Assembly (NCBI RefSeq): GCF_001691555.1 | Contig: NZ_MAYN01000008.1 | Location: 2,528,766-2,592,765 of the forward strand | From: Pantoea eucrina | GTDB lineage: Bacteria > Pseudomonadota > Gammaproteobacteria > Enterobacterales > Enterobacteriaceae | DNA: 64,000 nt | Direction of reading: 5' to 3' | Shown: positions 53,255 through 63,765 of the stretch, in pieces | How positions within the stretch are numbered: position 1 is the stretch's first letter | Layout: every line of letters starts with the position of its first letter | Made by a program: the position numbers and the translations under genes | The notes under the pieces: generated by a model | Seen by the model: only the letters and a program-made list of their open reading frames with translations | The model's database searches: none | What the model was told of the DNA's origin: nothing

Positions 53255-53352
53255 CGTATGCACCTGAGGCCAGAGATACGCTGAGTTTATCACTATTTTT
53301 ACCGCTTCCGCGTCTGATGCCCGTCTGCACCCAGGGCGGACCGCCTGCGGAT

Positions 53353-53441
53353 AAAAAAAAGCCAGCACGCAGGCTGGCTAAACAATACCGGAAGCAATGT
53401 GAGCAATGTCGTGCTTACCACAGCTGTCAGGCCGGGCTCGC
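53353..53441 (-). ncRNA. ryhB: RyhB small regulatory RNA
   Basis: Iron-stress small RNA that with Hfq represses mRNAs for iron-using proteins. The minus strand carries the conserved seed GCACGACATTGCTCACATTG followed by CTTCC, identical to E. coli RyhB, then a terminator made of AGCCAGC, loop, GCTGGCT and eight T (53353-53379). The 5' end is aligned with E. coli's GCGA at 53441, below a TATTAT -10 box and a near-perfect Fur box. Predicted length is about 89 nt against 90. The 5' third differs from E. coli. In E. coli the gene is flanked by yhhX and yhhY, between gntR and ggt; those neighbours are lost here. Confidence 0.93.
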
Positions 53442-53443
53442 AT

Positions 53444-53462
53444 GACAATAATAATCATTATC
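53444..53462 (-). promoter_or_regulatory. Fur box at the ryhB promoter
   Basis: GACAATAATAATCATTATC matches the 19-bp Fur consensus GATAATGATAATCATTATC at 17 positions. It overlaps the ryhB -10 box, so Fur with iron would block the promoter, as in E. coli. Confidence 0.92.
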
Positions 53463-53600
53463 ATTCGCGTCTGTAAACCCCGTTGCCGGTTTTTATTCAT
53501 CCGATGCCAGAACTGGCTGAGATCGGATAGAATTTTCCCGGCCTGCAGGGAAACGCCATGCGCCAGAATACCGTTCGTTATGCTGAGTCAGCGACGCAGA

Positions 53601-53620
53601 CGGCGCACCGGCGTGCGCCG
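53601..53620. other. Stem-loop 3' of ggt
   Basis: CGGCGCAC, loop CGGC, GTGCGCCG, ten bases past the ggt stop; no T-run. The rest of the 375-bp gap between ggt and gntR (53255-53629) holds ryhB and its promoter; the 5' part next to gntR should contain the gntR promoter. Confidence 0.5.
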
Positions 53621-53629
53621 CCGCAGCGG

Positions 53630-55381
53630 TTAATAACCGGCGCTGAGATCGTCGACGGAACGCGGATCGGACGCGCCGTAGCGCATGCCGTCCGGCCCAA
53701 TCATGATGCTCTGCGTGCTGCCCATTGCAGGCATCACCTTCACGTGCTGGCCTTTGGCTTCCAGCAGCCGCAGCGTATCAGGACTGAAGCCTTTCTCCAC
53801 GCGCAGCTGATCGGGCAGCCACTGGTGATGAAAACGCGGGGCGTTAGTTGCTTCCGCCACGTTCATCCCAAAATCGATGCTGTTAACCACCATCTGCAGC
53901 ACGGTCGTGATGATCCGGCTGCCGCCCGGACTGCCGGTGACCAGCCAGGTTTTCCCCTCTTTTGCCACAATCGTTGGTGACATTGAGGAGAGCGGACGCT
54001 TCGCCGGCTGAATCGCATTCGCCTCACCGCCGACCAGACCGTAGACGTTTGGCGTACCGGGCTTCGCGGAGAAATCATCCATTTCATTGTTCATCAGGAT
54101 GCCGCTGTTGCCCGCCACGATCCCGCTGCCAAAGTAGGTGTTCAGGGTATAAGTCACTGCCACGGCGTTGCCCGCTTTATCCACCACAGAGAAATGGGTG
54201 GTCTGATTGCTCTCATACGGTGCCAGTTTACCCGGTTTAATCTCTGATGACGGCCGCGCTTTGCTGACATCGATCTGCTGCACCAGGGTTCTGGCGTAAG
54301 CTTTGCTGGTCAGCGCCTGCTGCGGCACTTTGACGAAATCGGGATCGCCAAGATACTCGGAGCGATCGGCATAGGCGTGCTTCTCCGCTTCTGCCATAAC
54401 CTGCATGGCATCTGCGCTGCCGAAGCCCCACTTCGTCAGGTCGAAATTCTCCAGAATATTCAGGATCTGCACAATGTGGATCCCGCCGGATGAGGGAGGC
54501 GGCATAGAGAACACTTCATAGCCGCGATAGGTGCCGCTGACCGGTTTGCGCTCCACGGCACGATAAGCAGCAAGATCGGCTTTGCCAATCAGCCCGCCAT
54601 GCTGTGCCATCTCACCCGCGATCTCATCAGCAATACGGCCTTTATAAAATGCGTCTGCCCCCTGCTGCGCAATCAGCTGCAGGCTGCGGGCCAGGTTCTT
54701 CTGCACCAGCCGATCGCCTTTCTGATAAGGTTTACCGTCCGCTTTATAAAAAATTGCCCGGCTGGTGGCGTAATTGATCAGATTCTCTTTGCCATAGGTG
54801 GCGAGATCGTCCGCCAGCGCGTCGTTGACGATAATACCGTCGCGTGCCAGCCTGATAGCCGGGGCCAGCAGCGTGCGCAGCGGCAGCGTGCCATACTTCT
54901 GTGCCGCCAGCGCAAATCCTGCCACCGTGCCCGGCGTACCCGACGCCAGGTGCGAAGTAAGCGATAACTTACTATCCGCGTTGCCCTGCTTATCAAGGAA
55001 CATATCGCGCGAGGCGCGCGCCGGCGCCATTTCACGAAAGTCGATAGCAGCAGTGCGTCCGGAAGCGGTGCGCAGCAGCATAAAGCCGCCGCCGCCGAGA
55101 TTACCCGCCTGCGGATGAGTAACCGCCAGCGCAAAGCCCACGGCGATCGCCGCATCCACTGCATTACCACCCTGCTTAAGGATCTCCACGCCCACCTGCG
55201 TTGCCATAGCGTCCACCGAAGCAACCATGCCGTGCTGCGCTTTCACCGGATGAAAGGTGTCGCTGTCAACGCCGTAAGAGACAGGCGGTGCACTGGCGGG
55301 CGCGGCGGCGGCCCCCTGCACCACGGTAAAACTCATTAACATCGCCCAGCTCAACTGGCGCAACCTGCCTGCTGTCTTCAT
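53630..55381 (-). CDS. ggt: Gamma-glutamyltransferase Ggt
   Basis: Periplasmic N-terminal-nucleophile hydrolase that cleaves the gamma-glutamyl bond of glutathione. A signal peptide covers about residues 1-27 (ending VQGAAAA). The precursor self-cleaves before the nucleophile threonine in NQTTHFSVVD (about residue 394), making large and small subunits. Other marks are AGNLGGGGFMLLR, LTSHLASGTPGTVAGF with the gamma-glutamyl arginine region, and PLSSMSPTIV with the substrate-binding serines. Length is 583 aa against 580. The released amino acids could enter through transporters such as those encoded nearby; that link is inference. Confidence 0.96.
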   Translation of the reverse strand: MKTAGRLRQLSWAMLMSFTVVQGAAAAPASAPPVSYGVDSDTFHPVKAQHGMVASVDAMATQVGVEILKQGGNAVDAAIAVGFALAVTHPQAGNLGGGGFMLLRTASGRTAAIDFREMAPARASRDMFLDKQGNADSKLSLTSHLASGTPGTVAGFALAAQKYGTLPLRTLLAPAIRLARDGIIVNDALADDLATYGKENLINYATSRAIFYKADGKPYQKGDRLVQKNLARSLQLIAQQGADAFYKGRIADEIAGEMAQHGGLIGKADLAAYRAVERKPVSGTYRGYEVFSMPPPSSGGIHIVQILNILENFDLTKWGFGSADAMQVMAEAEKHAYADRSEYLGDPDFVKVPQQALTSKAYARTLVQQIDVSKARPSSEIKPGKLAPYESNQTTHFSVVDKAGNAVAVTYTLNTYFGSGIVAGNSGILMNNEMDDFSAKPGTPNVYGLVGGEANAIQPAKRPLSSMSPTIVAKEGKTWLVTGSPGGSRIITTVLQMVVNSIDFGMNVAEATNAPRFHHQWLPDQLRVEKGFSPDTLRLLEAKGQHVKVMPAMGSTQSIMIGPDGMRYGASDPRSVDDLSAGY

Positions 55382-55582
55382 CCTGCCACCATCCTTTTCA
55401 GTTGTTTACATTTGTTATTTAGTAATGCAAGTGTTTGCTAATGCAGTAAAAACATACCACTTAACGCAAATTGCACGCACGCCCGATTTCAGGCTTTGTG
55501 ATATCGCATAAACTTATGATCAAGACGCAGACTGCCTGCAGGCAGCCTGTTTACACAGCAGGTCAGACGACCGGAGGGAATA

Positions 55583-55879
55583 ATGAAACCATGGCTTATT
55601 GCGCTGGCAGCCCTGCTGCCGCTGAGCGGTATGGCGAACACGCTGAATAATAACAATGTGAATCAGCCCGGCTATAACCCAAGCCAGCAGCGTATGCAGA
55701 CGCAGATGCAGACCCAGCAGCAGCAGCAGCAGCGCCTGCTGCATCAGGATCAGCAGCGGCAGACGCAAAATATGCAGCGGCAGCTGCAGGAAAAACGCGA
55801 CAGTACCCGGCAGCAGGTGCTGCAGTCGCAGCCGGGTCAGAATACGCAGCAGAACGGCACAATGCCGAATAGTAACTAA
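55583..55879 (+). CDS. yhhA: YhhA family (DUF2756) secreted protein
   Basis: 98-aa exported protein of unknown function. Signal peptide [18 protein letters not shown], then a strongly glutamine-rich, probably helical region with [20 protein letters not shown]. It is shorter than E. coli YhhA (146 aa), lacking the C-terminal part. GGAGGG precedes the ATG. It lies between ggt and ugpQ as in E. coli. Its stop overlaps the ugpQ stop on the other strand. Confidence 0.9.
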   Translation: MKPWLIALAALLPLSGMANTLNNNNVNQPGYNPSQQRMQTQMQTQQQQQQRLLHQDQQRQTQNMQRQLQEKRDSTRQQVLQSQPGQNTQQNGTMPNSN

Positions 55880-56619
55880 CTGAAGTCGGGACCAATGATG
55901 TCAATGCGGTCGGTGCAGATGGCATCCACACCCCAGTTCAGCAGCTCGCGTGCACGCGCGGGCTGATTAACCGTATACACCAGGATACGCAGCCCGGCTG
56001 CTTTCAGCCGCGCTGTGCGCTCTGCGTCGAGCAGCCGGTAATTCAGGTGAATCGACACGCATCCCAGCCTGGCGGTCAGTGCCTGCCATGCGTCATCCCA
56101 CTCATCCAGCAGCAAACCACGCGGCAGCTCCGGAGCGGCCTGCTGTGCCGCTGCCAGCGCGTCAGGTGAAAATGAAGAGAGCAGCGGGGGTATCTGCCCC
56201 TGCCAGAGCTTACGGGCAGCCAGCGCCACGGCAGCACCTGTCTCAGCGTCGGTGCCGGTGGTCGGTTTGATCTCAATATTTGCCATCATCCGGTGCTGGC
56301 GACAGCGCGCCGCCACATCTGTCAGCAGCGCCAGCGGTTCGCCCGTAAATGCCCGGCCGAACCAGTCGCCGGCATCGAGCTGTGCCAGCTGCGACCACGT
56401 CTGCTCGCCTGCCACGCCCCAGCCGTTACTGGTGCGATCGAGCGTGTCATCGTGCAGCAGAAAGATCTGTTTATCCTGCGAGAGTTTGGCATCAAACTCA
56501 ATCATGGTATGGCCATAGCGCGCGCCGGTATCAATCGCCGCCAGCGTATTTTCCGGGGCGAGTTTACCGCCGCCGCGATGGGCCACAATTTTCGGGTAGG
56601 GCCAGTTGTTGTCACTCAT
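55876..56619 (-). CDS. ugpQ: Glycerophosphodiester phosphodiesterase UgpQ
   Basis: Cytosolic phosphodiesterase that splits imported glycerophosphodiesters into sn-glycerol 3-phosphate and alcohol. GDPD-family barrel with the catalytic HRGG (residue 14) and the metal and acid residues in [19 protein letters not shown] and [11 protein letters not shown]. The start at 56619 gives 247 aa, the same as E. coli, and overlaps the ugpC stop by four bases (ATGA). It is the last gene of the ugp operon. Confidence 0.95.
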   Translation of the reverse strand: MSDNNWPYPKIVAHRGGGKLAPENTLAAIDTGARYGHTMIEFDAKLSQDKQIFLLHDDTLDRTSNGWGVAGEQTWSQLAQLDAGDWFGRAFTGEPLALLTDVAARCRQHRMMANIEIKPTTGTDAETGAAVALAARKLWQGQIPPLLSSFSPDALAAAQQAAPELPRGLLLDEWDDAWQALTARLGCVSIHLNYRLLDAERTARLKAAGLRILVYTVNQPARARELLNWGVDAICTDRIDIIGPDFS

Positions 56620-57689
56620 TCCAGACGTTTTCCATGTACAGAATCGAAGAAGTGTAACGCATCCGGCGGCAGATGCAGCCACAGCGTGCTGCCCGCCTGC
56701 GGACGTTCGCTGTGCGGCAGCCGGACCACCAGCCGCGCCTGGCCAAGATGGCCATGAGCAAGGTTATCTGCGCCGAGGATCTCCAGCGTATCGATCACCA
56801 GTGGCACGCCGCCTGCTTCACGTGAAGAGAGATGGATATGCTCAGGACGAATGCCGAGCGTCACCGTCTGGTTAGCCCACTGCGGCCGTCTCCCGCCCAG
56901 TGGCAGGCTGTTCAGGGCATCCAGCGTAAAGTGCGTGCCGTCGCGGCTGATCTGCCCTGGCAGCAGGTTCATCGCCGGTGAGCCGATAAAAGCGGCGACA
57001 AACTGGCTGGCCGGACGCTCATAGACCTCTACCGGCGTGCCAACCTGCTCCACAATCCCTTTATTCATCACCATCACCCGCTCTGCCAGCGTCATCGCTT
57101 CAACCTGATCGTGCGTAACATAGAGGCTGGTGGTTTTCAGGCGACGGTGCAGCTGCTGCAGTTCAAGGCGCATCTGCACGCGCAGCCGCGCATCAAGGTT
57201 AGACAGGGGTTCATCGAACAGGAATACAGCCGGCTCACGTACGATAGCGCGTCCCATCGCCACGCGCTGCCGCTGGCCGCCTGAAAGTTCACGCGGTCGC
57301 CGGGTCAGCAGGTGATCAAGTTCCAGACTGCGCGCGGTTTCCAGCACGCGCTGAGCGATCTGCGCTTTACTCATGCCGCGGATCTTCAGGCCATAGCCCA
57401 TGTTTTCGCCTACCGTCATATGCGGGTAGAGCGCATAGTTCTGAAACACCATCGCGATGCCGCGATCTTTCGGCTCCATCTCCGTGACCCGCTGCTCAGC
57501 AATAAAAATGTCGCCGGAGCTGACGCGCTCCAGTCCGGCCACCATACGCAGCAGCGTCGACTTACCGCAGCCGGAGGGCCCCACCATCACCATAAACTCT
57601 CCCTCGTTGATGGTAATGGTCAGCGGCTGGATCACCGCATTTTTGCCGTCATACGATTTTGTCACGCTCTGTAAGGTTACGCCTGCCAT
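56616..57689 (-). CDS. ugpC: sn-Glycerol-3-phosphate ABC transporter ATP-binding protein UgpC
   Basis: Cytoplasmic ATPase of the glycerol-3-phosphate and glycerophosphodiester importer, related to MalK. Walker [10 protein letters not shown] (residue 36), signature [14 protein letters not shown] (about 134), Walker [13 protein letters not shown]-loop YVTHDQVEA; the C-terminal TOBE regulatory domain starts near residue 240. Length is 357 aa against 356. It begins on the base directly after the ugpE stop, consistent with tight coupling. Confidence 0.96.
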   Translation of the reverse strand: MAGVTLQSVTKSYDGKNAVIQPLTITINEGEFMVMVGPSGCGKSTLLRMVAGLERVSSGDIFIAEQRVTEMEPKDRGIAMVFQNYALYPHMTVGENMGYGLKIRGMSKAQIAQRVLETARSLELDHLLTRRPRELSGGQRQRVAMGRAIVREPAVFLFDEPLSNLDARLRVQMRLELQQLHRRLKTTSLYVTHDQVEAMTLAERVMVMNKGIVEQVGTPVEVYERPASQFVAAFIGSPAMNLLPGQISRDGTHFTLDALNSLPLGGRRPQWANQTVTLGIRPEHIHLSSREAGGVPLVIDTLEILGADNLAHGHLGQARLVVRLPHSERPQAGSTLWLHLPPDALHFFDSVHGKRLE

Positions 57690-58532
57690 CTATTTCTCAT
57701 TCTCCACCAGGCCACGCACAAACGCGCGCTGCATTACAAGAACCACCACAACCGGTGGGATCAGGGTTAATAACATCGCTGCCATCACTTCATTCCACTG
57801 CGTCGGGCCGCCGCTGGTATTGATCATGCTTTTTACCCCCGCTACGGCGGTGCTCAGGCTGGCATCATTAATAATCAGCAGCGGCCAGAGATACTGATTC
57901 CAGCCATAGATAAACGTGATCACAAACAGCGCGGCGAGGTTGGTTTTTGACAGCGGCAGGACAATGTCCCAAAAGAAGCGCATTGGTCCGGCACCATCAA
58001 TGCGCGCGGCTTCAATCAGCTCATCCGGCAGCGACAGGAAAAACTGGCGAAACAGAAACGTGGCCGTTGCCGACGCCATCAGCGGCAGCGTCAGACCGCT
58101 GTAGCTGTCGAGCAGGTTGAGCGTGGCGATCACTTCTACCGTCGGAAAGATGCGCACTTCAACCGGCAGCATCAGGGTAATGAAAATCAGCCAGAAAAAG
58201 AGCGTGCGCAGCGGAAAACGAAACCAGACCAGCGCAAAGGCTGAGAGCATAGAGACGCTGATTTTGCCGAACGTAATTGCCAGCGCCATGATACAGCTGT
58301 TCAGCAGCATCATGCCAAACGCCGCGCTGCCGTTAACGCCCTGCGTCCAGATACGCGAGACGTTCTCCCAGAGATGCGTGCCGGGCACCAGCGTCATCGG
58401 GACCTGATAAACCGCGGTGTTATCCAGCGTGGCGGCTACAAAGGCCACATAGAGCGGAAACAGAATGGTCAGCACACCCAGAATCAGCAGAGTGTGGCTG
58501 AAGATATCCAGCCCGCGTCGGTTCTCAATCAT
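57690..58532 (-). CDS. ugpE: sn-Glycerol-3-phosphate ABC transporter permease UgpE
   Basis: Inner-membrane permease with six membrane segments and the ABC coupling motif [20 protein letters not shown] near residue 180. Pairs with UgpA to form the channel. Length is 280 aa against 281. Its ATG overlaps the ugpA stop by four bases. Confidence 0.95.
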   Translation of the reverse strand: MIENRRGLDIFSHTLLILGVLTILFPLYVAFVAATLDNTAVYQVPMTLVPGTHLWENVSRIWTQGVNGSAAFGMMLLNSCIMALAITFGKISVSMLSAFALVWFRFPLRTLFFWLIFITLMLPVEVRIFPTVEVIATLNLLDSYSGLTLPLMASATATFLFRQFFLSLPDELIEAARIDGAGPMRFFWDIVLPLSKTNLAALFVITFIYGWNQYLWPLLIINDASLSTAVAGVKSMINTSGGPTQWNEVMAAMLLTLIPPVVVVLVMQRAFVRGLVENEK

Positions 58533-59419
58533 TGATATTGCACCTTACGCTCAACAAAGCGGAACTGCAGAATAGTCAGGCCAATCACCAGCAGCATCAG
58601 CACAACCGACTGCGCGGCAGATGAGGAGAGATCGAGACCGGTAAATCCTTCCCGATAAATTTTGTAGATAAGCGTGGTGGTAGACTGTACCGGCCCGCCA
58701 CCGGTGGCGGCGTCAATGACCGGGAAGGTATCAAAGAAGGCGTAGACCAGATTGATCACCAGCAGAAAGAAGCTCACCGGCGTAATCAGTGGCAGTGAAA
58801 GATGAAAAAAGCGGCGTACCGGCCCGGCCCCGTCGATGGCTGCCGCCTCAATCAGCGACCTCGGAATCGACTGCAGCGCGGCGAAGAAAAACAGAAAGTT
58901 GTAGCTCATCTGCTGCCAGATAGAGGCGAGCACCACCAGAAACATTGCCTGACCGCTGTTCTGCGCATAATTCCAGTTATAGCCAGCCTGGTTGAGCAGA
59001 TGACTGAACAGCCCAAGCCCCGGATTAAAGAGAAACATCCACAGCACCGCGGCGACCACCGGCGCCACCGCGTACGGCAGCAGCAGCAGGGTCTGGTAGA
59101 GTTTTTGCAGGCTTACGACATAGTCAACCAGCGCTGCCAGCAGAAGCGAAAACAGCATGCCCAGTACCGTGACCAGCAGGCTGAAGACGATGGTGGTGCG
59201 GAACGAGTCGAGATAATACGGATCGCTGAACAGACGGCTGAAGTTTTCCAGCCCGACAAAGGTACTCGAGATGCCAAACGGATCGATGCTCTGCAGCGAA
59301 TACCATAGCGCTTCTCCGGCGGGCCAGAGAAAGAAAATGGCGGTGATAATCAGCTGCGGTGCCATCAGCAAATAGGGCAGCAGCCGGGCACGAAAGACCG
59401 GACGAGACGATGAGGGCAT
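58529..59419 (-). CDS. ugpA: sn-Glycerol-3-phosphate ABC transporter permease UgpA
   Basis: Partner permease of UgpE with six membrane segments and the coupling motif [20 protein letters not shown] near residue 200. Length is 296 aa against 295. Separated from ugpB by 55 bp, the only real gap in the operon, where the binding-protein message is often stabilised relative to the permease genes. Confidence 0.95.
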   Translation of the reverse strand: MPSSSRPVFRARLLPYLLMAPQLIITAIFFLWPAGEALWYSLQSIDPFGISSTFVGLENFSRLFSDPYYLDSFRTTIVFSLLVTVLGMLFSLLLAALVDYVVSLQKLYQTLLLLPYAVAPVVAAVLWMFLFNPGLGLFSHLLNQAGYNWNYAQNSGQAMFLVVLASIWQQMSYNFLFFFAALQSIPRSLIEAAAIDGAGPVRRFFHLSLPLITPVSFFLLVINLVYAFFDTFPVIDAATGGGPVQSTTTLIYKIYREGFTGLDLSSSAAQSVVLMLLVIGLTILQFRFVERKVQYQ

Positions 59420-59474
59420 AGAAAACTCACGCTGAAAGCGGGAGCGGCACAGCGCCGCTCCCGGTGGATCGGAT

Positions 59475-60791
59475 TTATTTCACCTGCTGTTCAAAACGGC
59501 GCAGCAGTGCGTTACCGCGTTTAACCGCATTATCCAGCGCCGCCTGTGGCGTCTGCTTGCCGGTCCAGACGCCTTCCAGCTCTTCATCCACCACCGTGCG
59601 GATTTGCGGCATGTTGCCGAGGCGCATACCTTTGGTGTACGGCAGCGGATCTTTATTGAGCATCTGCCGGGTGGCGATATCCGCGCCCGGATTCTTCTCA
59701 TAGAAGCCCTGCTTTCTGGTCAGCTCATAGGCAGCGGTGGTGATAGGCAGGTAGCCGGTTTTCTGATGCCATTCGGCGGCAATCTCCGGCTGGGCGAGGA
59801 ACTTCATAAACTCTGCCGCCCCTTTATACGTGGCCGCATCTTTACCTTTCATCACCCACAGGCTGGCACCGCCAATAATGGCATTCTGCGGGGCCTCAGG
59901 TACGGTCTCGTCATACGGCATCATGCCGACGCCGAAGTTGAATTTGGCGTAGTGCTTGATATCCGCCAGCGAACCTGAGGAGGCGGTAGTAATACCGCAG
60001 TCGCCGTTGTAAAACTTGGCGGTTGGCTCATCTTTGCGCCCGAAGTAGGTGAAATCACCTTTTTTGTTCATCTCTTCGAGCATCTGAATATGCCGCACCT
60101 GTACCGGTTTATTAAACTCCAGCACCGCATCCGTGCCGTCGAAGCCGTTGTTTTTACTGGCTACCGGCAGCGCATGCCACGCGCTGAAGTTTTCAATCTG
60201 GATCCAGCCCTGCCAGCCGCTGGCATAGCCGCAGCTCATGCCGGCTTTACGCAGCGCGGCAGCGTCTTTTGCCAGTTCCTGCCAGGTTTTCGGCGGCTGT
60301 TCCGGATCCAGCCCCGCTTTTTTAAAGGCATCTTTGTTGTAGTAGAGCACCGGCGTTGAGCTGTTAAACGGCTGAGAGATCAGCTGACCGCTGCTGTCGC
60401 TGTAGTAACCCGCCACGGCCGGCACAAACTGCTTCGCATCCATCTGCACGCCAGCCTGGCTGAACACTTCATGCACCGGCACAATCGCTTTTGAGGCCAT
60501 CATGGTTGCCGTACCGACTTCATAGACCTGCAGCAGCGCAGGCGCTTTGCCGGTGCGTACTGCTGCGATCCCCGCCGCCAGGCTCTGCTCGTAGTTACCT
60601 TTATAAGTGGGCACAATTTTGTAATCGGGATGCGCCTGGTTAAAACGCTGTGCCAGAGAGTCAACTTCTTTGCCTAACTCCCCTTCCATTGAGTGCCAGA
60701 AAGGGATTTCGGTCGCAGCCAGCGCGTTACCGCTGAGCGCCAGACCAAGCAACACACTCATCAGACGGGGACGAAGCGTTAAAGCGGTCAT
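59475..60791 (-). CDS. ugpB: sn-Glycerol-3-phosphate-binding periplasmic protein UgpB
   Basis: Periplasmic solute receptor for glycerol-3-phosphate and glycerophosphodiesters. Signal peptide of about 25 residues ending [10 protein letters not shown]; the mature protein has the family-1 binding-protein fold, with [20 protein letters not shown] and [12 protein letters not shown] as landmarks. Length is 438 aa, the same as E. coli. It heads ugpBAECQ. A PhoB-type box about 100 bp upstream agrees with phosphate-starvation induction. Confidence 0.96.
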   Translation of the reverse strand: MTALTLRPRLMSVLLGLALSGNALAATEIPFWHSMEGELGKEVDSLAQRFNQAHPDYKIVPTYKGNYEQSLAAGIAAVRTGKAPALLQVYEVGTATMMASKAIVPVHEVFSQAGVQMDAKQFVPAVAGYYSDSSGQLISQPFNSSTPVLYYNKDAFKKAGLDPEQPPKTWQELAKDAAALRKAGMSCGYASGWQGWIQIENFSAWHALPVASKNNGFDGTDAVLEFNKPVQVRHIQMLEEMNKKGDFTYFGRKDEPTAKFYNGDCGITTASSGSLADIKHYAKFNFGVGMMPYDETVPEAPQNAIIGGASLWVMKGKDAATYKGAAEFMKFLAQPEIAAEWHQKTGYLPITTAAYELTRKQGFYEKNPGADIATRQMLNKDPLPYTKGMRLGNMPQIRTVVDEELEGVWTGKQTPQAALDNAVKRGNALLRRFEQQVK

Positions 60792-60886
60792 AAAGTTTTC
60801 CTGTGCTGTTAGGTACGCGCAATATCACGCATTTTTTGTTCGCGGAGTAACATGACACGGGAAGATGATAGAAAAATAACCGAAAT

Positions 60887-60904
60887 ATGACAGAGATGTG
60901 ACAC
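60887..60904 (-). promoter_or_regulatory. Pho box upstream of ugpB
   Basis: On the minus strand GTGTCACATCTCTGTCAT contains two TGTCA direct repeats exactly 11 bp apart and matches the PhoB consensus CTGTCATAAATCTGTCAC at 13 of 18 positions. It lies 96 bp upstream of ugpB. Confidence 0.78.
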
Positions 60905-60982
60905 ACAGAAACGGGGCAGCCAGGGGGGAAAACGTGAACGCTGTGCACACTTTTTAGCAAAAAAACGCAGGCAGGGAGAAAG

Positions 60983-61007
60983 GCGGCCCGGCAGGATCCC
61001 GGGCCGC
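60983..61007 (-). terminator. Stem-loop after livF, possible terminator
   Basis: GCGGCCCG and CGGGCCGC form an 8-bp GC stem with a 9-base loop, eight bases past livF. The nearest T-run on the minus strand is about 17 bases further, so termination may be assisted. Confidence 0.5.
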
Positions 61008-61014
61008 AGGCAGA

Positions 61015-61728
61015 TCAGGCGCCGAGATAGGCGCTGCGCACCGCTTCATTGGAGAGCAGTGCTTCGCCACTGTCCTCCAGCACCACGTGGCCGTTTTCCA
61101 GCACGTAACCGCGATCGGCCAGCTTTAGCGCCTGATTGGCGTTTTGCTCAACGAGGAAGATGGTCATCCCCTCTTTACGCAGCTGCTCGATAGTGTCAAA
61201 AATCTGCTGGATGATGATAGGGGCCAGTCCGAGTGAAGGTTCATCCAGCAGCAGCAGGCGCGGCTGACTCATCAGCGCACGACCAATTGCCAGCATCTGC
61301 TGTTCACCGCCAGACATCGTGCCGGCACGCTGCACTTTGCGCTCTGCCAGCCGGGGAAAGAGCTGATAAACCCGCTCGATGCGCGTCTGATACTCCTGCC
61401 GGCTGGCAAAAAAGCCGCCCATCGCCAGGTTCTCTTCCACCGTCATGCGGGAAAACACCCGGCGTCCTTCCGGCACAATAGCGATCGCCTCCCGCATGAT
61501 TTTCGCCGTCTGCCAGTCGGTAATGGTTTTACCGTCAAATACAATGGTGCCGCTGGTGGCGCGCGGCTCACCGCACAGCGTGCCCAGCAGCGTGGTTTTG
61601 CCGGCACCGTTGGCACCAATCAGCGTGACGATCTCCCCCTGGCTGATATGCAGATTGATATTGTGCAGCGCCTGAATCGGGCCGTAGTGGGCGCTTACAC
61701 CCTGCAGTGTTAACATCGGGTTTGCCAT
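61015..61728 (-). CDS. livF: Branched-chain amino acid ABC transporter ATP-binding protein LivF
   Basis: One of two ATPases of the LIV-I high-affinity leucine/isoleucine/valine importer. Walker A GANGAGKTT (about residue 40), signature MSGGEQQMLAIGRAL, Walker B LLLLDEPSLGLAP. The start at 61728 gives 237 aa, the E. coli length; GAGG stands six bases upstream and the livG stop is one base away. Four extra codons upstream overlap livG and are less likely used. Last gene of the liv operon. Confidence 0.95.
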   Translation of the reverse strand: MANPMLTLQGVSAHYGPIQALHNINLHISQGEIVTLIGANGAGKTTLLGTLCGEPRATSGTIVFDGKTITDWQTAKIMREAIAIVPEGRRVFSRMTVEENLAMGGFFASRQEYQTRIERVYQLFPRLAERKVQRAGTMSGGEQQMLAIGRALMSQPRLLLLDEPSLGLAPIIIQQIFDTIEQLRKEGMTIFLVEQNANQALKLADRGYVLENGHVVLEDSGEALLSNEAVRSAYLGA

Positions 61729-61729
61729 C

Positions 61730-62497
61730 TTACGCCTCACCTAAATAAGCCCGGATCACATCCGGGTTGTTGCGAATCTGTTCCGGCGTACCGTTCGCCA
61801 GCGGCGTTCCCTGATTGACCACGTAGATGCGATCGGAGATGCCCATAACCAGCTTCATATCGTGTTCAATCAGCAGTACTGACACCTTATGCTCGCTACG
61901 CAGCTCGGCGATCAGCGCATCCAGCTCATGCGTTTCACGCGGGTTGAGGCCTGCTGCCGGCTCATCCAGCATCAGGATCTCCGGGCGCGTGACCATGCAG
62001 CGGGCAATTTCCAGCCGGCGCTGCTGGCCGTAAGCGAGATTGCCCGCCTGGCGGTTTGCCAGCTCCAGCAGGCCGATACGCTCCAGCCAGGTTGCAGCGC
62101 GATCGAGCGCCTCGCTCTCGCCACGGCGAAACGCCGGGGTTTTTAACAGACCAGAAAAGACACCGCTTTTCAGATGCTGATGCTGTGCCACCAGCAGGTT
62201 TTCAATCACCGTCATCTCACGGAACAGACGCACGTGCTGGAACGTGCGCACGATGCCCATGCGCGCGATTTTCTGTCCCGGCAGGCCCTGCAGCGGCTGA
62301 TCGCGCAGTGTGATCGTTCCGCCGGTAGGCTTATAAAAGCCGGTCAGGCAGTTGAACACGGTGGTTTTACCGGCCCCGTTTGGTCCGATAAGCGAAACAA
62401 TCTCCTGCGGATGCAGCGCCAGTGCCACATTGTTGACGGCCAGCAGGCCGCCAAAACGCATCATCAGGCCTTCAACGGCTAATAAAGGCTGACTCAT
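61730..62497 (-). CDS. livG: Branched-chain amino acid ABC transporter ATP-binding protein LivG
   Basis: Second ATPase of the LIV-I system, 255 aa as in E. coli. Walker [18 protein letters not shown] (about residue 39), signature [15 protein letters not shown], Walker [14 protein letters not shown]. Its ATG overlaps the livM stop by four bases. Confidence 0.96.
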   Translation of the reverse strand: MSQPLLAVEGLMMRFGGLLAVNNVALALHPQEIVSLIGPNGAGKTTVFNCLTGFYKPTGGTITLRDQPLQGLPGQKIARMGIVRTFQHVRLFREMTVIENLLVAQHQHLKSGVFSGLLKTPAFRRGESEALDRAATWLERIGLLELANRQAGNLAYGQQRRLEIARCMVTRPEILMLDEPAAGLNPRETHELDALIAELRSEHKVSVLLIEHDMKLVMGISDRIYVVNQGTPLANGTPEQIRNNPDVIRAYLGEA

Positions 62498-63765
62498 GCC
62501 TGCTCTCCCTGTTTGCTCTGTTTCAGTTTCAGATGCGGACGCTTCATCGGCAGTAAACCCTGCGGACGCCAGATCATCATCAGCACCATCAGGCCGCCCA
62601 GCACCAGCATGCTGTACTCATTAAGATCGCGCATCAGTTCACGCGACACCACCAGCAAAACAGCGGCGAGGATCACCGCCAGCTGAGACCCCATCCCGCC
62701 CAGTACCACGATAGCCAGTACAAAAGCGGACTCGACAAACGTAAACGACTCCGGACTGACAAAGCCCTGGCGTGCCGCAAACAGCGTGCCGGCAAAGCCT
62801 GCAAACACGGCGCTGATGGTAAAAGCGGTCAGCTTGATACGCGTCGGGCTCAGGCCCAGCGAGCGGCAGGCGATCTCATCTTCACGCAGCGCTTCCCATG
62901 CGCGGCCCAGCGGCATACGCAGCAGGCGGTTGATCACAAACAGCGTCAGCACTACCAGCAGCAGCGCCACCAGGTAGAGGAAAATCACGCGGTGGTTGGG
63001 ATTGTAGGCAAGCCCCGTCAGTTCATGGAACGTGGTCCATCCCCCTTCGCTGACGCGCCGGCCAAACTCAATGCCAAACAGGCCGGGCTTAGGGATCTGT
63101 GCGATACCGTTCGGCCCCCCGGTTATGGAGGTGCTGTTGAGCAGCAAAATACGCACGATTTCACCGAAGCCGAGCGTAACAATCGCCAGATAGTCGCCGC
63201 GCAGGCGCAGCACCGGAAACCCCAGCATCAGCCCAAAGGCGCCAGCCACGATGCCCGCCAGCGGCAGGCTTTCCCAGAAACCAAAACCGTAGTAGTGGTT
63301 CAGCAGCGCAAAAGTATAGGCACCAATGGCATAAAAGCCGCCGTAGCCCAGTACCAGCAGCCCGGAGAGTCCGACCACTACGTTAAGCCCCAGGCCCAGC
63401 ATGACGTAGATCAGCGTCAGCGTCGCAATGTCGATGCTGCCACGTGACGCAAACAGCGGCCACGCAACGGCAGCCACGATCAGCAGCGCCATCAGCAGCT
63501 TCTGCTTCGCAGTAGAGCCATCAAACGTCGGCAGCACAAAGGCTTTACCGCTGCGGCGAAGCCGGCCTGCAAACAGCGGACGCAGCAGCTGAAAGATAAA
63601 GACCACCGCGCAGCCCACGAAGATCCAGTTCCAGCGAACGTCGCCCGCGCTGACAACAATCAGCCGGGTGCCATCCAGGTCCAGACGAACGCCCATAAAG
63701 AAGCTGGCCAGTACCAGCAGCATTGCCGCGGAAAGCACGGCGTTAAGCAGCCCGAGACGCTTCAT
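62494..63765 (-). CDS. livM: Branched-chain amino acid ABC transporter permease LivM
   Basis: Inner-membrane permease of LIV-I, 423 aa against 425. Like E. coli LivM it has an extra N-terminal membrane region (residues 1-90) before the BPD_transp_2 domain of about eight segments. The coupling region is [20 protein letters not shown] (about residue 293), and [20 protein letters not shown] is also typical. Its ATG overlaps the livH stop by four bases. Confidence 0.95.
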   Translation of the reverse strand: MKRLGLLNAVLSAAMLLVLASFFMGVRLDLDGTRLIVVSAGDVRWNWIFVGCAVVFIFQLLRPLFAGRLRRSGKAFVLPTFDGSTAKQKLLMALLIVAAVAWPLFASRGSIDIATLTLIYVMLGLGLNVVVGLSGLLVLGYGGFYAIGAYTFALLNHYYGFGFWESLPLAGIVAGAFGLMLGFPVLRLRGDYLAIVTLGFGEIVRILLLNSTSITGGPNGIAQIPKPGLFGIEFGRRVSEGGWTTFHELTGLAYNPNHRVIFLYLVALLLVVLTLFVINRLLRMPLGRAWEALREDEIACRSLGLSPTRIKLTAFTISAVFAGFAGTLFAARQGFVSPESFTFVESAFVLAIVVLGGMGSQLAVILAAVLLVVSRELMRDLNEYSMLVLGGLMVLMMIWRPQGLLPMKRPHLKLKQSKQGEQA

